DNA of 64,000 bases from Luteimonas cucumeris. GTDB lineage: Bacteria > Pseudomonadota > Gammaproteobacteria > Xanthomonadales > Xanthomonadaceae. Positions within the stretch are counted from its first letter, which is position 1; each line of letters begins with the position of its first letter. The translations under genes and the position numbers were made by a program. The stretch lies in NCBI RefSeq assembly GCF_007830035.1, contig NZ_VLKN01000002.1:124001-188000 (forward strand), in the 5' to 3' direction. Below are positions 25,320 through 34,638 of this stretch, in pieces. The notes under the pieces are model-generated. The model did no database searches, was not told where the DNA came from, and saw only the letters and a list, made by a program, of their open reading frames with translations.

Positions 25320-26843
25320 TTGCGCAGCACCATCGCACTCTCGTCATGCCTGCTGCTCGCGGCGTGCGCGCAATTGCCACCTCGCGCGGATCTTCCGCCA
25401 GAACTCGCGCCTGCGCCGGCAACCACCGGCGCGATCGCGCAGCGGCTTTCGGCGATGGAGGAGAGCCATCCGGGCCAGTCCGGCTTCCGCCTGGTCGCCG
25501 CGGGTTCGGATGCCTACGCCCTGCGCGCCTACAGCGCGGAGGCTGCGACCACCAGCCTCGATATCCAGACCTACATCTGGAAGGACGACCTGACCGGCAA
25601 GCTGCTGGCCCGGCATGCACTGCTGGCGGCCGATCGCGGCGTCCGCGTCCGCCTGCTGGTGGACGACTTCCCGACGCGCGTCCACAACGCCGGCTTCGCC
25701 GCACTCGATGCTCATCCCAACCTCGAGGTCAGGATCTACAACCCCCTGGCCAGCCGCAGCGGATTGCTGGGCAAGGCCGGCGAATTCGCCACGGATTTCC
25801 GCCGCCTCAACCACCGCATGCACAACAAGAGCTGGATCGCGGACAACCGTATCGCGCTGGTCGGCGGCCGCAACCTCGGTGACGAGTACTTCGACGCGCG
25901 GGCATCGGCGAACTTCATCGACCTCGACATGCTGATGGTCGGACCGGTGGTGTCGGAAGTCAGCGCCACCTTCGACGAGTTCTGGAACTCGCCCAGCACC
26001 TATCCGATCGCACAGCTCTCGCCGCGGGCCGTTTCGCCCGAGGCATTGCAGCGCTTGCGCGACATACTCGATGAGAGCCTGGCCGAACGCAGGGCCAGCG
26101 ATTTCGAGCACGTGCTGCGCGAGGATCCGCTGGTACAGGCGCAGCTTGCCGGCGAAAGCTACCTGCGGTGGCATTCCAGCTGGCGCTTCGTCAGCGACGA
26201 ATCGCTGAAGAAACGCGCGGACATGGCCGACCGATCGGAAGTCATGCGCGTGCTGCTGCCGGTGGTGCGGCAGTCGCAGCGCAACCTGCGCATCCTGACG
26301 CCGTATTTCGTACCCGCGGCGAACGGCACCGCGGAACTGATCGCGCCCGTGCAGCGCGGCGTGGCGGTCAAGGTGCTGACCAACTCGCTCGCGGCCACCG
26401 ACGTGGCCCTCGTGCATGGCGGCTACATGCGATCGCGGCGCCCGCTGCTGCGCGGAGACGTGCAGCTGTGGGAGCTCAGGCCCGTCGGCACGGACGATCC
26501 GGAATACAGCCGGATGGGTGTCGCCGGCGCCAGCCTGCACACCAAGGCCATGGTCGTGGACGACGAGCAGGTCTTCGTGGGTTCGTACAACCTCGATCCA
26601 AGGTCGCTGTCGCTGAATACCGAGCAGGGCGTCCTGCTGACCGACCCGGCCATGGCGTCGGAACTGACGCGCATGTTCGAGGCCAAGCTGCAGGGCGAGC
26701 GCGCCTGGAAGGTCACGCTGCAGGACGACCGCCTGCGCTGGAGCGACGGCCAGCAGGTCTGGACGCGTGATCCGCAAGCCGGTGCGTTGCAACGGTTCCA
26801 GGCGTGGCTCGGCCGGGTATTGCCAATCGAATCGCAACTATGA
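25320..26843 (+). CDS. Phospholipase D / cardiolipin synthase-like lipoprotein (ClsC/YmdC type)
   Basis: 507-residue protein with two HKD catalytic motifs: HRMHNKSWIADNRIALVGG near residue 165 and LHTKAMVVDDEQVFVGS near residue 400. Each HxKx4D contributes to the phosphatidyl-transfer site. The order and spacing match the ClsC/YmdC group, which makes cardiolipin from phosphatidylglycerol plus phosphatidylethanolamine. The TTG at 25320 gives a short lipoprotein signal ending in LLAA-C (Cys16) and has GGGGA upstream. Lipidation would place it on an envelope leaflet. It is a single gene between VOC and a REP copy. Confidence 0.92.
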   Translation: MRSTIALSSCLLLAACAQLPPRADLPPELAPAPATTGAIAQRLSAMEESHPGQSGFRLVAAGSDAYALRAYSAEAATTSLDIQTYIWKDDLTGKLLARHALLAADRGVRVRLLVDDFPTRVHNAGFAALDAHPNLEVRIYNPLASRSGLLGKAGEFATDFRRLNHRMHNKSWIADNRIALVGGRNLGDEYFDARASANFIDLDMLMVGPVVSEVSATFDEFWNSPSTYPIAQLSPRAVSPEALQRLRDILDESLAERRASDFEHVLREDPLVQAQLAGESYLRWHSSWRFVSDESLKKRADMADRSEVMRVLLPVVRQSQRNLRILTPYFVPAANGTAELIAPVQRGVAVKVLTNSLAATDVALVHGGYMRSRRPLLRGDVQLWELRPVGTDDPEYSRMGVAGASLHTKAMVVDDEQVFVGSYNLDPRSLSLNTEQGVLLTDPAMASELTRMFEAKLQGERAWKVTLQDDRLRWSDGQQVWTRDPQAGALQRFQAWLGRVLPIESQL

Positions 26844-26849
26844 AGCCGC

Positions 26850-26939
26850 GTAGGGCGCATTAGCCGCAGGCGTAATGCGCCGGATGCTGCTTCCTCCGGG
26901 GAACATGCGGCGCAATGCCCTTCGGTTATTGCGCTCTAC
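26850..26939 (+). repeat. REP family A, full copy
   Basis: A near-consensus copy: GTAGGGCGCATTAGCC, loop CGCAGG, CGTAATGCGCCGG, a 27-base middle, then GGCGCAATGCCC, TTCGGTTATTGCGC and CTCTAC in place of CCCTAC. It lies in the spacer between the convergent PLD gene (+) and the TPR/M23 gene (-). Confidence 0.9.
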
Positions 26940-26970
26940 GGAATCGATGCCTGCGCAACTTTCCAGGCGA

Positions 26971-29184
26971 CTACGTGATGATGATCGGGCCGAACACGAT
27001 GCGTCCCTGCAGCACGATGTTGTAGCTCACCCGGTGCAGCCAGGCGTCCGTGTCGCGCACGGCGACGTCGACCTGGATGCCGCTGAACAGCTTGTCGAGC
27101 GTGGTGTTGGAGAATCCCGTCGCCGTGACGAAGGGATTCGGGCGCCATACATCCACCGCGAAGCCGGAATCGACCGATTCGTTCTGGTTGAACATCGAAC
27201 TGACGGCCGCGAACGGCGCCCATTGTTCGACCTGGAAGCCCAGCCAGTAATTGTTGCCGCCGGTACCCGGTGGCGTCGGAATGCCGTGCCTGGCGACGGC
27301 GTACTGCAGCGGGTTGAACAGGTCGGGCCGGATCGACACGGTCTCGCGGCGCCATTGCGCACCACTGTTGCCCTTCAGGTCGATGATCACGACGCCGGAA
27401 AGCACCAGCAGGAACTTCTGCTGCTCGATGTCCGGCTGCGCTTCGTTGACCGACAAGGCGGTGGGCGTGATCAGCCAGTTCTGGCCTGCGAAGGTGGTGG
27501 CTTCGATCATGGGTTTTTCTCCGGTGTATTCATGGGTGGTCGAACAGACGCAGCGTCCTGAATCACCATCCTCGAGCCGCACGCCGCTCATCGGCGTCGG
27601 CCGTACGCTCGCGTAAGGGTTGCCGTCGTGCAGCAGTTCCCGGTCGTGGATGGAGAAATGCAGGTGGTCGAGGACTGAATTGCCTGTGTCGTCCATGTAG
27701 CCGATCCGGGTGCCCGCCTCGATCGGCATCATTTCCGAGACGGGAATCCTGTTCGGGCCTTCCAGGTGCAGGTAACGCGATCGGAACCGGTGCTCGTCGA
27801 CCGTATTGGCAGGATCCGCATGGTCGATCACGACCGTGTTGGATTCACTCGAATCTCCGGAAGGCTTGCCGGCATGTACTTGGACCACGATGCCCGCCCT
27901 CGCCGCCAGCACCGGCGTTCCACCACTTTCGTTGTCGTAGGGCACGAACTGGCGGTAACGGGTGAAGTCGATCGCGAACGCGTCTTCCGCATCGTGCGTG
28001 GAGCCCTGGTTGTAATAGAAGCCGCGTGGCCCGAATCCACAGTCGCTGGTCGAGAACAGTTCGGCCAGGATCGCGCCCGCAATGCCACCGAAAATGAATC
28101 CGCCCGCCGCGACGACCGCGAGGATGGCCGCCTGCTGCCCGATGAACTCGGTCAATCCGCCGGCCGTGAAGCACTGCCCATGCGGCCACGGCGCCAGCAG
28201 TTCGAAGGGCAGCGGATCGTTCTTCTGCAGCACGGCCGGGCGCCAGCGTTCGACCCACAGCGCATTGCCGCCCGTGATCGCGATGCCGGTCCATTGCCAT
28301 CCGCGCGGCGCGCGCGTGATCAGGAAAACGACGTCGCCGTCGAACCACTTTCCACGCCATCCGCTGGTATGCAGGTAACGTTTGTCGCCGGAACCAAGCA
28401 GGGCTCTGCGCACCGTGACATCGCTGTCCTTCAGGTCCTTCAACAACTCGTCGAGGAGATCTTCGGTCTCGAATGCGGTATGCCCACCGACCGGACCCAC
28501 CGCGAAATGCGTGCGGCTCACCAGCGCCTGCAGCTTGGCGGCATCGCGTCGTGCAAGTGCATCCGCAAGCATGTCGACGATATGGCGCTCGTCGGTGGCG
28601 AAGGTGGATGCCGGCAATGACAGTCGCGAAAGTTCGCGTCGTGCCAGTTGCGCGGCATCGTCGGTCCGCATCGATGGCGTATCGGCCGCCACCTGTCGAT
28701 AGAAACCGGCCGCGTCATCGAGCCTGCCGGCCTTCTCCGCCAGCAGGCCAGCCTGGAACAACGGATTTGCATCGCCCGGCGCATGCCTGGCGAGCTCCTG
28801 GTAGGTCGCGATCGCGGTCGCGACGTCGCCGATCAACGCCGCTGTCTGCGCCTTGCCGCGCAGCGCGCCAATGACCGGATCATGCGCCGCCAGTAGGCGC
28901 CCGGCCGCTTGCGCCTGCTCGACCGCCGAGTCGTAGGCCGTAAGTGCTTCGGCCAGTTGCCCGTCACGAGCGAGGTTGTCCGCCATCCACAGGCGGAAGG
29001 CCGGCGCTGCCGGCGACTGCGGCTCACGCCGCGCCGCGGATTCCAGCGTGACGTTCGTGCGCGCGCAACCCGCTTGTGCCCGGCTCTGCAGCACCTGCGC
29101 GGTCAACTGCCGCCATTCGTGCGCGGACTTGTCGTCCAGCGATTGCGGATGCAGCGGACCGGGTTCTTCGCGGGCAGGCGTCAT
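26971..29184 (-). CDS. TPR and M23 peptidase domain protein
   Basis: 737-residue multidomain protein. Residues about 25-190 are TPR-like helices (AEALTAYDSAVEQAQAAG, GDVATAIATYQELARHAPGD). A middle region has VGPVGGHTAFETEDLLDEL and a single hydrophobic stretch (AAILAVVAAGGFIFGGIAGAI). Residues about 400-520 match the LytM/M23 peptidase domain: HDAEDAFAIDFTRY, VHAGKPSG, YLHLEG and LDHLHFSIHD, whose His residues would bind zinc. The C-terminal 170 residues (from about MIEATTFAGQNW) are a separate beta-rich domain. No signal peptide is evident from the ATG at 29184. It may be anchored by the internal helix. Confidence 0.8.
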   Translation of the reverse strand: MTPAREEPGPLHPQSLDDKSAHEWRQLTAQVLQSRAQAGCARTNVTLESAARREPQSPAAPAFRLWMADNLARDGQLAEALTAYDSAVEQAQAAGRLLAAHDPVIGALRGKAQTAALIGDVATAIATYQELARHAPGDANPLFQAGLLAEKAGRLDDAAGFYRQVAADTPSMRTDDAAQLARRELSRLSLPASTFATDERHIVDMLADALARRDAAKLQALVSRTHFAVGPVGGHTAFETEDLLDELLKDLKDSDVTVRRALLGSGDKRYLHTSGWRGKWFDGDVVFLITRAPRGWQWTGIAITGGNALWVERWRPAVLQKNDPLPFELLAPWPHGQCFTAGGLTEFIGQQAAILAVVAAGGFIFGGIAGAILAELFSTSDCGFGPRGFYYNQGSTHDAEDAFAIDFTRYRQFVPYDNESGGTPVLAARAGIVVQVHAGKPSGDSSESNTVVIDHADPANTVDEHRFRSRYLHLEGPNRIPVSEMMPIEAGTRIGYMDDTGNSVLDHLHFSIHDRELLHDGNPYASVRPTPMSGVRLEDGDSGRCVCSTTHEYTGEKPMIEATTFAGQNWLITPTALSVNEAQPDIEQQKFLLVLSGVVIIDLKGNSGAQWRRETVSIRPDLFNPLQYAVARHGIPTPPGTGGNNYWLGFQVEQWAPFAAVSSMFNQNESVDSGFAVDVWRPNPFVTATGFSNTTLDKLFSGIQVDVAVRDTDAWLHRVSYNIVLQGRIVFGPIIIT

Positions 29185-29490
29185 GTCCGCCACCCGCGTG
29201 CAGTTGTCCGTTCCATGCGACCTCCAGGCCGACACGCGGTCTTCAAGGTGAAGCGATCACTCAGACCAACGAGTCCCTTGCTTGAATCCGGACAACGGCG
29301 AACGTCTCTGTCATGCATGCGACCTGCCGACGGCGGCCAACACATCGGTCGCAGGCGTAAGACACAAGCCCGTGCGGGCTTTGCCCGGTCATGCGGTGCA
29401 ATGTCGTCGGCCCATGAGGCGACCAGATGGGACCGTTCGATTACCCTTCCCGTTCACTCAAGCAAGCCGGTACGTCGGCCAAGGATCTAC
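29185..29490. other. Divergent promoter region with degenerate repeat
   Basis: 306 bp between the divergent TPR/M23 gene and the gene at 29491. Around 29349-29410 there are two degenerate traces of REP family A (GTCGCAGGCGTAAGAC and CATGCGGTGCAATG). A six-base-stem hairpin AAGCCC-GTGC-GGGCTT followed by TG is at about 29365. No clear promoter was recognised. Confidence 0.45.
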
Positions 29491-30204
29491 ATGACAAGAC
29501 TTTCATCGGCGGCGAAACGCTTCAGCCTCTTTGCGATCCTGTGGTCGGTGGCGTCCGTCGTCGCGGCGCAAACGGCTACCGAGCCCAAGCGCCCGTCCCT
29601 GGAAGCACTGGAGAAGATCATCTCCGACCGGACGCCGAAGATACGGGTGAATGCGGTGGACCACGAACGCATCACGGCAAAGCGGATCGACATCGTCGGC
29701 GATGACGGCACCATCCGCATGACGCTGTCCGCCAATACGCCACCGCCGATCATCGATGGCATCCAGTATCGCCGCGCGTTCGGCGTCTCCGGCTTGATCC
29801 TCTACGACGCCAAGGGCAGTGAGCGTGGCGGCTTCGGCGTGGCCGACACACCCGGCGGCACCGCGGCGGTGCTGGCGCTGGACCACCCGGCCATGGACGC
29901 CGTCGGCTGGCGCGTGTCGCCCGACGGCTCGGTCGCCTTCACCATCAACCAGGCGCCGCCGCTGATCCGCGAACCGGGCCTGGACAACAAGCTGGTTCCG
30001 GGCGTGCAGACATCCACCCGGGTGAAGCTCAGCGTCGCAGCCGATGGCACGCCCGCGGTGGCCTTGTCGGACGCCAACGACCAGGCCCGCGTGCGGATGA
30101 CGGTGACGCCCGAAGGCTATGGCGCGATCGAATTCCTGGATGCGTCGGGCAAGGTCATCCATGTCCTGGCGCCGGAACGGGATTCGAAGCAAGCCGACAC
30201 TTAG
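29491..30204 (+). CDS. Exported hypothetical protein with repeated beta-strand units
   Basis: 237 residues with a signal peptide (FSLFAILWSVASVVAAQT). The mature part is beta-rich and built of similar units in which an acidic D-x-x/G turn follows a hydrophobic strand: IDIVGDDGTIRMTLSANTP, LILYDAKGSERGGFGVADT, VALSDANDQARVRMTVTP and IEFLDASGKVIHVLAPE. This resembles a small beta-helix or beta-solenoid with four to six turns. An AAGGA sequence precedes the ATG at 29491. Similar proteins occur in Xanthomonadaceae; I do not recognise a named family. Transcribed divergently from the TPR/M23 gene, with no direct functional hint. Confidence 0.75.
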   Translation: MTRLSSAAKRFSLFAILWSVASVVAAQTATEPKRPSLEALEKIISDRTPKIRVNAVDHERITAKRIDIVGDDGTIRMTLSANTPPPIIDGIQYRRAFGVSGLILYDAKGSERGGFGVADTPGGTAAVLALDHPAMDAVGWRVSPDGSVAFTINQAPPLIREPGLDNKLVPGVQTSTRVKLSVAADGTPAVALSDANDQARVRMTVTPEGYGAIEFLDASGKVIHVLAPERDSKQADT

Positions 30205-30219
30205 GACCCCATCGGTCGC

Positions 30220-30288
30220 AGCCGTGATGCGCCGCATGTCGCGTCTCCGGACCATCATGCGGCGCAATGCCCTGGGTTGTTGCGCCAG
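30220..30288 (+). repeat. REP family A, degraded copy
   Basis: The right hairpin is intact (GGCGCAATGCCCTGGGTTG-TTGCGCC, with CTGGG replacing CTTCGG in the loop), while the left half is reduced to GTGATGCGCCGCATGTC. It lies between the convergent genes at 29491 and 30300. Confidence 0.65.
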
Positions 30289-30299
30289 GGTGTCGAAGC

Positions 30300-31142
30300 T
30301 CATTCGGCCGCTTGCGGAAACGCCGGCAACTTGGCGACGTCCTGTTCCTCGTGCTGGATGATCAAGGTCGCGTCCAGGTTGCGCGCGAGTTTCACGAAAC
30401 GATCCATCGATGACAAGGACTGCGCGCGGTCGGTGTTGAACGATGGTACGCCCGAGGACTCCAGGTTCTCGCGGAAGTGCACCACGTCGCCGGACAACAG
30501 CACCGGGCCATGCTTCGGCAACTGCACCAGCAGGCCATGGTGGCCGGGCGTATGCCCGGGCAGGTCGAGCATCACCACGCTGCCGTCGCCGAACACGTCG
30601 AGATCGCCCTTGACCTTTTCGAGCCTGGCGCCCTTCCCCAGCCATGGCGACAACAGTTTCGTGCGCGCTTCGTGGCCCGGCGTTCCGAGCACCGCGAAAT
30701 CGCCTTCGCCGATCAGCAGCTTGGCCTGCGGAAAATCCGCGGCCTGGCCGACGTGGTCCAGATGGTAATGGCTGATGCCGATCATGGAGACCTGCGCCGG
30801 CTCGACGCCGATCCTGGCGAGCTGATCGACCACCGTCACGGCCAGCGATGTGGAATCGGCATCGCCTTCGGTATATGACTTGCCCAGATACTCCCTGGAC
30901 AGGCCCGTATCCCACAGCAGGTAATCGCTGCCGTGCCGGACCAGGTAGCAGCTGCCGACGAATTTCCCGCTGCGGCCGACATAGGCGCGCGTATCGGACA
31001 TCTCGTCCAGGTTGTAGGTCCACAGCGAACCGCAGTCCAGGCGCCATAGCCTGATGTCCGGTTTCGATGCCGGCGCGGCGGCGGCAAGCGACAAGGGAAA
31101 GGCCACAAGCAGCGCGGCGATATGGCGGAAGCTGGTTTTCAT
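30300..31142 (-). CDS. Exported N-acyl-homoserine-lactonase-like MBL-fold hydrolase
   Basis: 280-residue metallo-beta-lactamase-fold hydrolase. The signal peptide (LLVAFPLSLAAAAPA) directs it to the periplasm. The dinuclear zinc motif HYHLDH is at residues 125-130 (SHYHLDHVG), with HTPGHHGL near residue 200 and SGDVVHF giving further ligands. Overall order and length match AiiA/AttM-type lactonases, including YLLWDTGLSREYLG in the N-terminal half. If active, it would open the lactone ring of AHL quorum signals, but several unrelated lactonases share this fold. The ATG at 31142 fits the signal peptide; the upstream in-frame ATG at 31235 does not. Confidence 0.87.
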   Translation of the reverse strand: MKTSFRHIAALLVAFPLSLAAAAPASKPDIRLWRLDCGSLWTYNLDEMSDTRAYVGRSGKFVGSCYLVRHGSDYLLWDTGLSREYLGKSYTEGDADSTSLAVTVVDQLARIGVEPAQVSMIGISHYHLDHVGQAADFPQAKLLIGEGDFAVLGTPGHEARTKLLSPWLGKGARLEKVKGDLDVFGDGSVVMLDLPGHTPGHHGLLVQLPKHGPVLLSGDVVHFRENLESSGVPSFNTDRAQSLSSMDRFVKLARNLDATLIIQHEEQDVAKLPAFPQAAE

Positions 31143-31231
31143 GGTGTTGTCCGTCGCAAGCTTGGAAGCCGGAATGACCTGAGGATCGCACGATAGGCAT
31201 CGCTTCGCGCCATCCATCCTGCGGCAGCCGG

Positions 31232-32005
31232 TCATCCATCGCGCCGGGGCGATACCAGGCGCAGGAAGGTTTCATGCTGGTAGCGGCTCATGCGCAGCTG
31301 CTGCCCGGTGTCCATGGTGACGATGTGGTGGCCGTTGAACCAGGGATGGATCTCCTTGATGCGGCGCACGTTGATGATCGCGGAACGATGGACGCGGGCG
31401 AAATGGCGCGGATCGAGACGTTCGGCGAGCGTGGTCATCGTCTCGCGCAGTTCATGGACACGGTCGGCGAGGTGGATCTGCACGGTGTTGCGGCTGGCCT
31501 TGATCCATACGATGTCGTCGACGGCGACGAAGGCGACGTGCTCGTCGACGCGTACCGGAATTCGTTCCAGGTAGGCATCGCGCTGGCGCAGCGCATCCAG
31601 CGCCTGCAGGATCCGCGCCGAGGCCTGTCCGCCGTCGCCGGCGGACAGGCGCGCTTTCGCGCGGCGCAGCATCTCCGCGAAACGCTCGCGGCTGAAGGGC
31701 TTGACCAGGTAATCCACCGCGTTGGCCTCGAACGCGCGCACCGCGTATTGTTCGAATGCAGTGACGAACACCGTCGCGGGCATCTGCGCCGCGCCGATCG
31801 TGGCGACGACGTCCAGGCCGGTTATCGCCGGCATCTGGATGTCGAGGAAGACCAGGTCGGGCGAGCGGTCGCGGATCGCCTTGACCGCCGACACGCCGTC
31901 TCCGCATTCGCCAAGCAGCTCGATGTCGGCGTCGTCGCGCAGCAGGCGCACGATCGCATGGCGCGCGATGGGTTCGTCGTCCACCACCAGCACGCCGATG
32001 CTCAT
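31232..32005 (-). CDS. LytTR-family response regulator
   Basis: 257-residue DNA-binding response regulator. The receiver domain (residues 1-120) has the acidic pair in VVDDEP, the phosphoacceptor Asp55 in LVFLDIQMP, and the Lys in YLVKPFSRERF. The C-terminal LytTR domain (about 150-250) shows VDDIVWIKASRNTVQIHL, FARVHRSAIINVRRIKEI and LRMSRYQHETFLRL, which insert beta strands into DNA. The ATG at 32005 overlaps the kinase stop (ATGA), so the pair is co-translated. Relatives include YehT and AlgR. The target genes cannot be seen from this window. Confidence 0.95.
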   Translation of the reverse strand: MSIGVLVVDDEPIARHAIVRLLRDDADIELLGECGDGVSAVKAIRDRSPDLVFLDIQMPAITGLDVVATIGAAQMPATVFVTAFEQYAVRAFEANAVDYLVKPFSRERFAEMLRRAKARLSAGDGGQASARILQALDALRQRDAYLERIPVRVDEHVAFVAVDDIVWIKASRNTVQIHLADRVHELRETMTTLAERLDPRHFARVHRSAIINVRRIKEIHPWFNGHHIVTMDTGQQLRMSRYQHETFLRLVSPRRDG

Positions 32006-33114
32006 GCGGGCGCGTACTCCGGTGCATCCTCGGGTTCCTCGATCTCGCGCAATGGCAGGCGGATGCGGCAGGTCACGCCTTGCGGCCAGATCATGTCGAG
32101 CCGCAGCTGTGCCGCGTCTCCGTACAACTCGCGCAGGCGCAGCCGCGTATTCGACATGCCGATGCCGTGCCCCGCCGGGCCGGCCGTTCCAGCCTCGAGC
32201 GTGCTGTTGCGGTTGCGTACCTCCAGGCAGAGGGTGTCGCCTTCGCGCCGGCTCTCGATCTCGATGCAGTCGGCACCCACGCGCTGGCCGATGCCATGGC
32301 GGATGGCGTTCTCGACGATCGGCTGCAGGATCAGGCTCGGCACCGCGCAGTCGAGCGTGTCCGGCGCGATGTAGATCCGCGTGGTGAGCCGATCCTTGAA
32401 GCGCGTGCGCTGGATGCCGAGATAGAGGTCGAGCAGCGTCAGTTCCTGGCGCAGGCTGATCTCCTGGCCATCGTGGTCCTCGAGGAACGCACGCAACAGC
32501 TCGCTCAGGCGCAGCAGCATGTCCTCGGCCGACGGCGTGTCGTCGCCGATCAGGGTCACGATCGCGTGCAGGGTGTTGAACAGGAAATGCGGCTGCATCT
32601 GCGACTTCAGCGCCTGCAGCCGCGACTGCGCGAGTTCGGTGGCAAGCCGGTTGGCCTCGATCTCGCGGCGGGTCTTTTCGGCGTGGAAGTGCAGCACGTG
32701 CTGGATCGCGAACAGCGCCCAGTACGTGAACAGCCCGGTCGCCGAATGCATGCTGAGGAAATACCAGAGTTGCTGGCCGAACGAACTGGGTTCGAACGCC
32801 GTCGAGACGAAGGCACCGATCAGCAGCGCCATCAGCGTCACACCGATGCTCAGGGCCAGCTGTATGGCCAGGCCGCGCAGGCGCAGCGGCGGCTGGATCG
32901 GATAGCGTTGGGCCAAGCGGAACACCAGCGGCGCCAGTGCAGCCCAGGTATACCACTGGATCATTCCCCAGCGCAGATAGTCGAAGGCCGACCAGGTCCG
33001 CCCGTCGGTCGCGTCGTCCAGGAACCGCTGCACTGCGAACACGACCACGACCGCCATCCACAGGCCGAGATAACGCCACAGGCCGATTTCCATGTCGCCG
33101 AGGCGGACCTTCAT
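32002..33114 (-). CDS. LytS/YehU-type sensor histidine kinase
   Basis: 370-residue membrane sensor with about four N-terminal helices (GLWMAVVVVFAVQRFL, WYTWAALAPLVFRL, LAIQLALSIGVTLMALLIGAFV, LFTYWALFAIQHVL). The His_kinase domain (PF06580) follows: the phosphoacceptor is His176 in SQMQPHFLFNTLHAI, and the ATPase part has LQPIVENAIRHGIG (N box) and GHGIGMSNTRLRL (G box). No periplasmic sensor domain is obvious, as in other small LytS-like kinases. Start: ATG at 33114; ATG at 33093 is a possible alternative. It overlaps the response regulator by four bases. Confidence 0.94.
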   Translation of the reverse strand: MKVRLGDMEIGLWRYLGLWMAVVVVFAVQRFLDDATDGRTWSAFDYLRWGMIQWYTWAALAPLVFRLAQRYPIQPPLRLRGLAIQLALSIGVTLMALLIGAFVSTAFEPSSFGQQLWYFLSMHSATGLFTYWALFAIQHVLHFHAEKTRREIEANRLATELAQSRLQALKSQMQPHFLFNTLHAIVTLIGDDTPSAEDMLLRLSELLRAFLEDHDGQEISLRQELTLLDLYLGIQRTRFKDRLTTRIYIAPDTLDCAVPSLILQPIVENAIRHGIGQRVGADCIEIESRREGDTLCLEVRNRNSTLEAGTAGPAGHGIGMSNTRLRLRELYGDAAQLRLDMIWPQGVTCRIRLPLREIEEPEDAPEYAPA

Positions 33115-33329
33115 TGCGTCGCATCCGGAGGGGGGCAGGTACATCGTAGCGCGGTGCCCACTGCTGCAAGGCATTCGCCGCGTGTCACTACGATTCGCCG
33201 CCCCGCCACGACGATTCGTCCCGGATCGCTTTCCCAACACGCCGACGATCCGGCCTGATGCCTGCGCCGACCGGCGTGTGTGGCCCGCTGCACGCCCCCG
33301 GCTTCCTCCCTCCAGCCGGAGATACCGTC

Positions 33330-33713
33330 ATGCGCTCGATGAGCATCGTCGTCCTCACCAGCCTCGCGGCCGCCGCAGAAGTCCACGCCGGTCGCGCGCC
33401 CACGCATTACTTCGACCTGGTCAACGCAGCCCACGACAGCGTTGCATCGCTGGCAACCGCGCCTGCCGGCAGCGGTGCATTCCGAGAAATAGAGATCGGC
33501 GAATCACTGCGCGGCGGGTTCACGTCGGCCAAGGTCGAAATACCCGGTGCCGGATGCCTGCACGATTTCCGCGTGGTATTCCGCGGCGGTCGCACGTTGC
33601 TGTATCCCGCGATCGACGTCTGCCGTTACCGCGGCCTGCGTCTGAGCGCGAGGGACGGCAAGTCAGCGCCGGGCCGCGGCGTCGATGCCGTCTCCACCGG
33701 GATGGACGAATGA
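33330..33713 (+). CDS. Small exported hypothetical protein
   Basis: 127 residues with a signal peptide (MRSMSIVVLTSLAAAAEVHA). The mature part has strands such as HYFDLVNAAHDSVASL, FREIEIGESLRGGFTSAKVEI, CLHDFRVVFRGGRTLLYP and VDVCRY-like IDVCRYRGLRL; two Cys residues might pair. The ATG at 33330 has CCGGAGA upstream. No named family is recognised, although small exported proteins with the FREIEIGE-like pattern are common in Xanthomonadaceae. Divergent from the kinase gene, and therefore possibly under the same divergent promoter region, but not otherwise linked. Confidence 0.7.
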   Translation: MRSMSIVVLTSLAAAAEVHAGRAPTHYFDLVNAAHDSVASLATAPAGSGAFREIEIGESLRGGFTSAKVEIPGAGCLHDFRVVFRGGRTLLYPAIDVCRYRGLRLSARDGKSAPGRGVDAVSTGMDE

Positions 33714-33752
33714 TTGCTGCCGGAAACGTTCCGAAGGTCGGTTCGGCACGGC

Positions 33753-34370
33753 CTACTTCCTGCGCACGCCTATTCGTGCCTTCGCATTGGCCAGCGCCTG
33801 TTCCTGTTGCGCGGGCGAATCCGAGGTGTCGGCACGCTGCGCATAGATGAGCATGAGTTCCTTGCGCTGCGCCGGATCGGGCAGATGCACCAGGCGTACG
33901 AACGCCATGTCCGCAGGCAGCTTCAGTCCGTTCCGGGCGATCAGCTGCTCGACCTGCTCCAGGTCCGATTGCGCGGGCGCCTTGTCGTCCGCATGACGGA
34001 TCCAGGTATCCAGGTGGAAGTCGAGGCCGCCTAGCCCGAGCTTCCGCGATTTGTCGTAATCGCCGGCATGACTCAGTTCCGGCCGGCTGTCGATATAACC
34101 TTCCGACTGGACCCAGTAGAGCCGGGTCACCACGCCATCGGCGTCGTGATCCGCGAACAGGTGCAGGTCGCAATCGGCATAGCCGTACAGCAGCCAGCGC
34201 CTGCTACCCAGGTACTTCGCCTCCTCCGGAACGGAGACGACGGCAGGCGGCTCGAACGAGCGCACTTCATTGCCGTTTGCCGCCAGCCGCGGCTCGACGG
34301 CGCACGCGCAAAGCGGCAGCAATGCCGCAAGCGCGATCGTGGTCCACAATTTCCATTTCGCAGTCGACAT
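33753..34370 (-). CDS. Exported hypothetical protein (possible lipoprotein)
   Basis: 205-residue protein with an N-terminal signal (KLWTTIALAALLPLCACAVEP). LPL-C or LCA-C could be a lipobox, but neither is canonical. The mature region contains YLGSRRWLLYGYADCDLHLFADHDADGVVTRLYWVQSEGYI as separate strand-turn-strand units, LGGLDFHLDTWIRHADD and FVRLVHLPDPAQRKELMLIYAQ. The last resembles a phrase seen in several uncharacterised xanthomonad secreted proteins. No function is assigned. It is convergent with the small exported gene upstream at 33330-33713. Confidence 0.72.
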   Translation of the reverse strand: MSTAKWKLWTTIALAALLPLCACAVEPRLAANGNEVRSFEPPAVVSVPEEAKYLGSRRWLLYGYADCDLHLFADHDADGVVTRLYWVQSEGYIDSRPELSHAGDYDKSRKLGLGGLDFHLDTWIRHADDKAPAQSDLEQVEQLIARNGLKLPADMAFVRLVHLPDPAQRKELMLIYAQRADTSDSPAQQEQALANAKARIGVRRK

Positions 34371-34472
34371 TGCAGGGCTCCCGCATGAAGTACCGCGGGA
34401 TCATAAATGCGCCCAGCTGCAGCGCCGTGTAGCGTAGGTCATGTAAACCCTGCCGATGCATCGGGCATCGTC

Positions 34473-34505
34473 GAGCATCGCGTCGGCGAATCCGACGCGA
34501 TGCTC
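34473..34505. terminator. Perfect 14-bp stem hairpin
   Basis: GAGCATCGCGTCGG / CCGACGCGATGCTC with a five-base loop is a perfect palindrome downstream of the carboxymuconolactone decarboxylase gene on the minus strand. There is no U-tract. It may stabilise the 3' end or be another REP-type hairpin. Confidence 0.5.
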
Positions 34506-34568
34506 GTCGCTGCAATCCCGGGAAGCTGAACCCGTCATAGGTTCCGCTCCTGGCACTACCGGACGCAC

Positions 34569-34593
34569 GCGCAATACCCTTAGCTATTGCGCC
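34569..34593 (+). repeat. REP family A, right-hairpin fragment
   Basis: Only the second hairpin of the dispersed repeat is left: CGCGCAATACCCTT plus AGCTATTGCGCC. It lies just after the decarboxylase gene's 3' end (34639, minus strand). Confidence 0.6.
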
Positions 34594-34638
34594 TTTGGGG
34601 TGGACCGCTGGTACTCCACGACCTCGCCGGTGCAATGC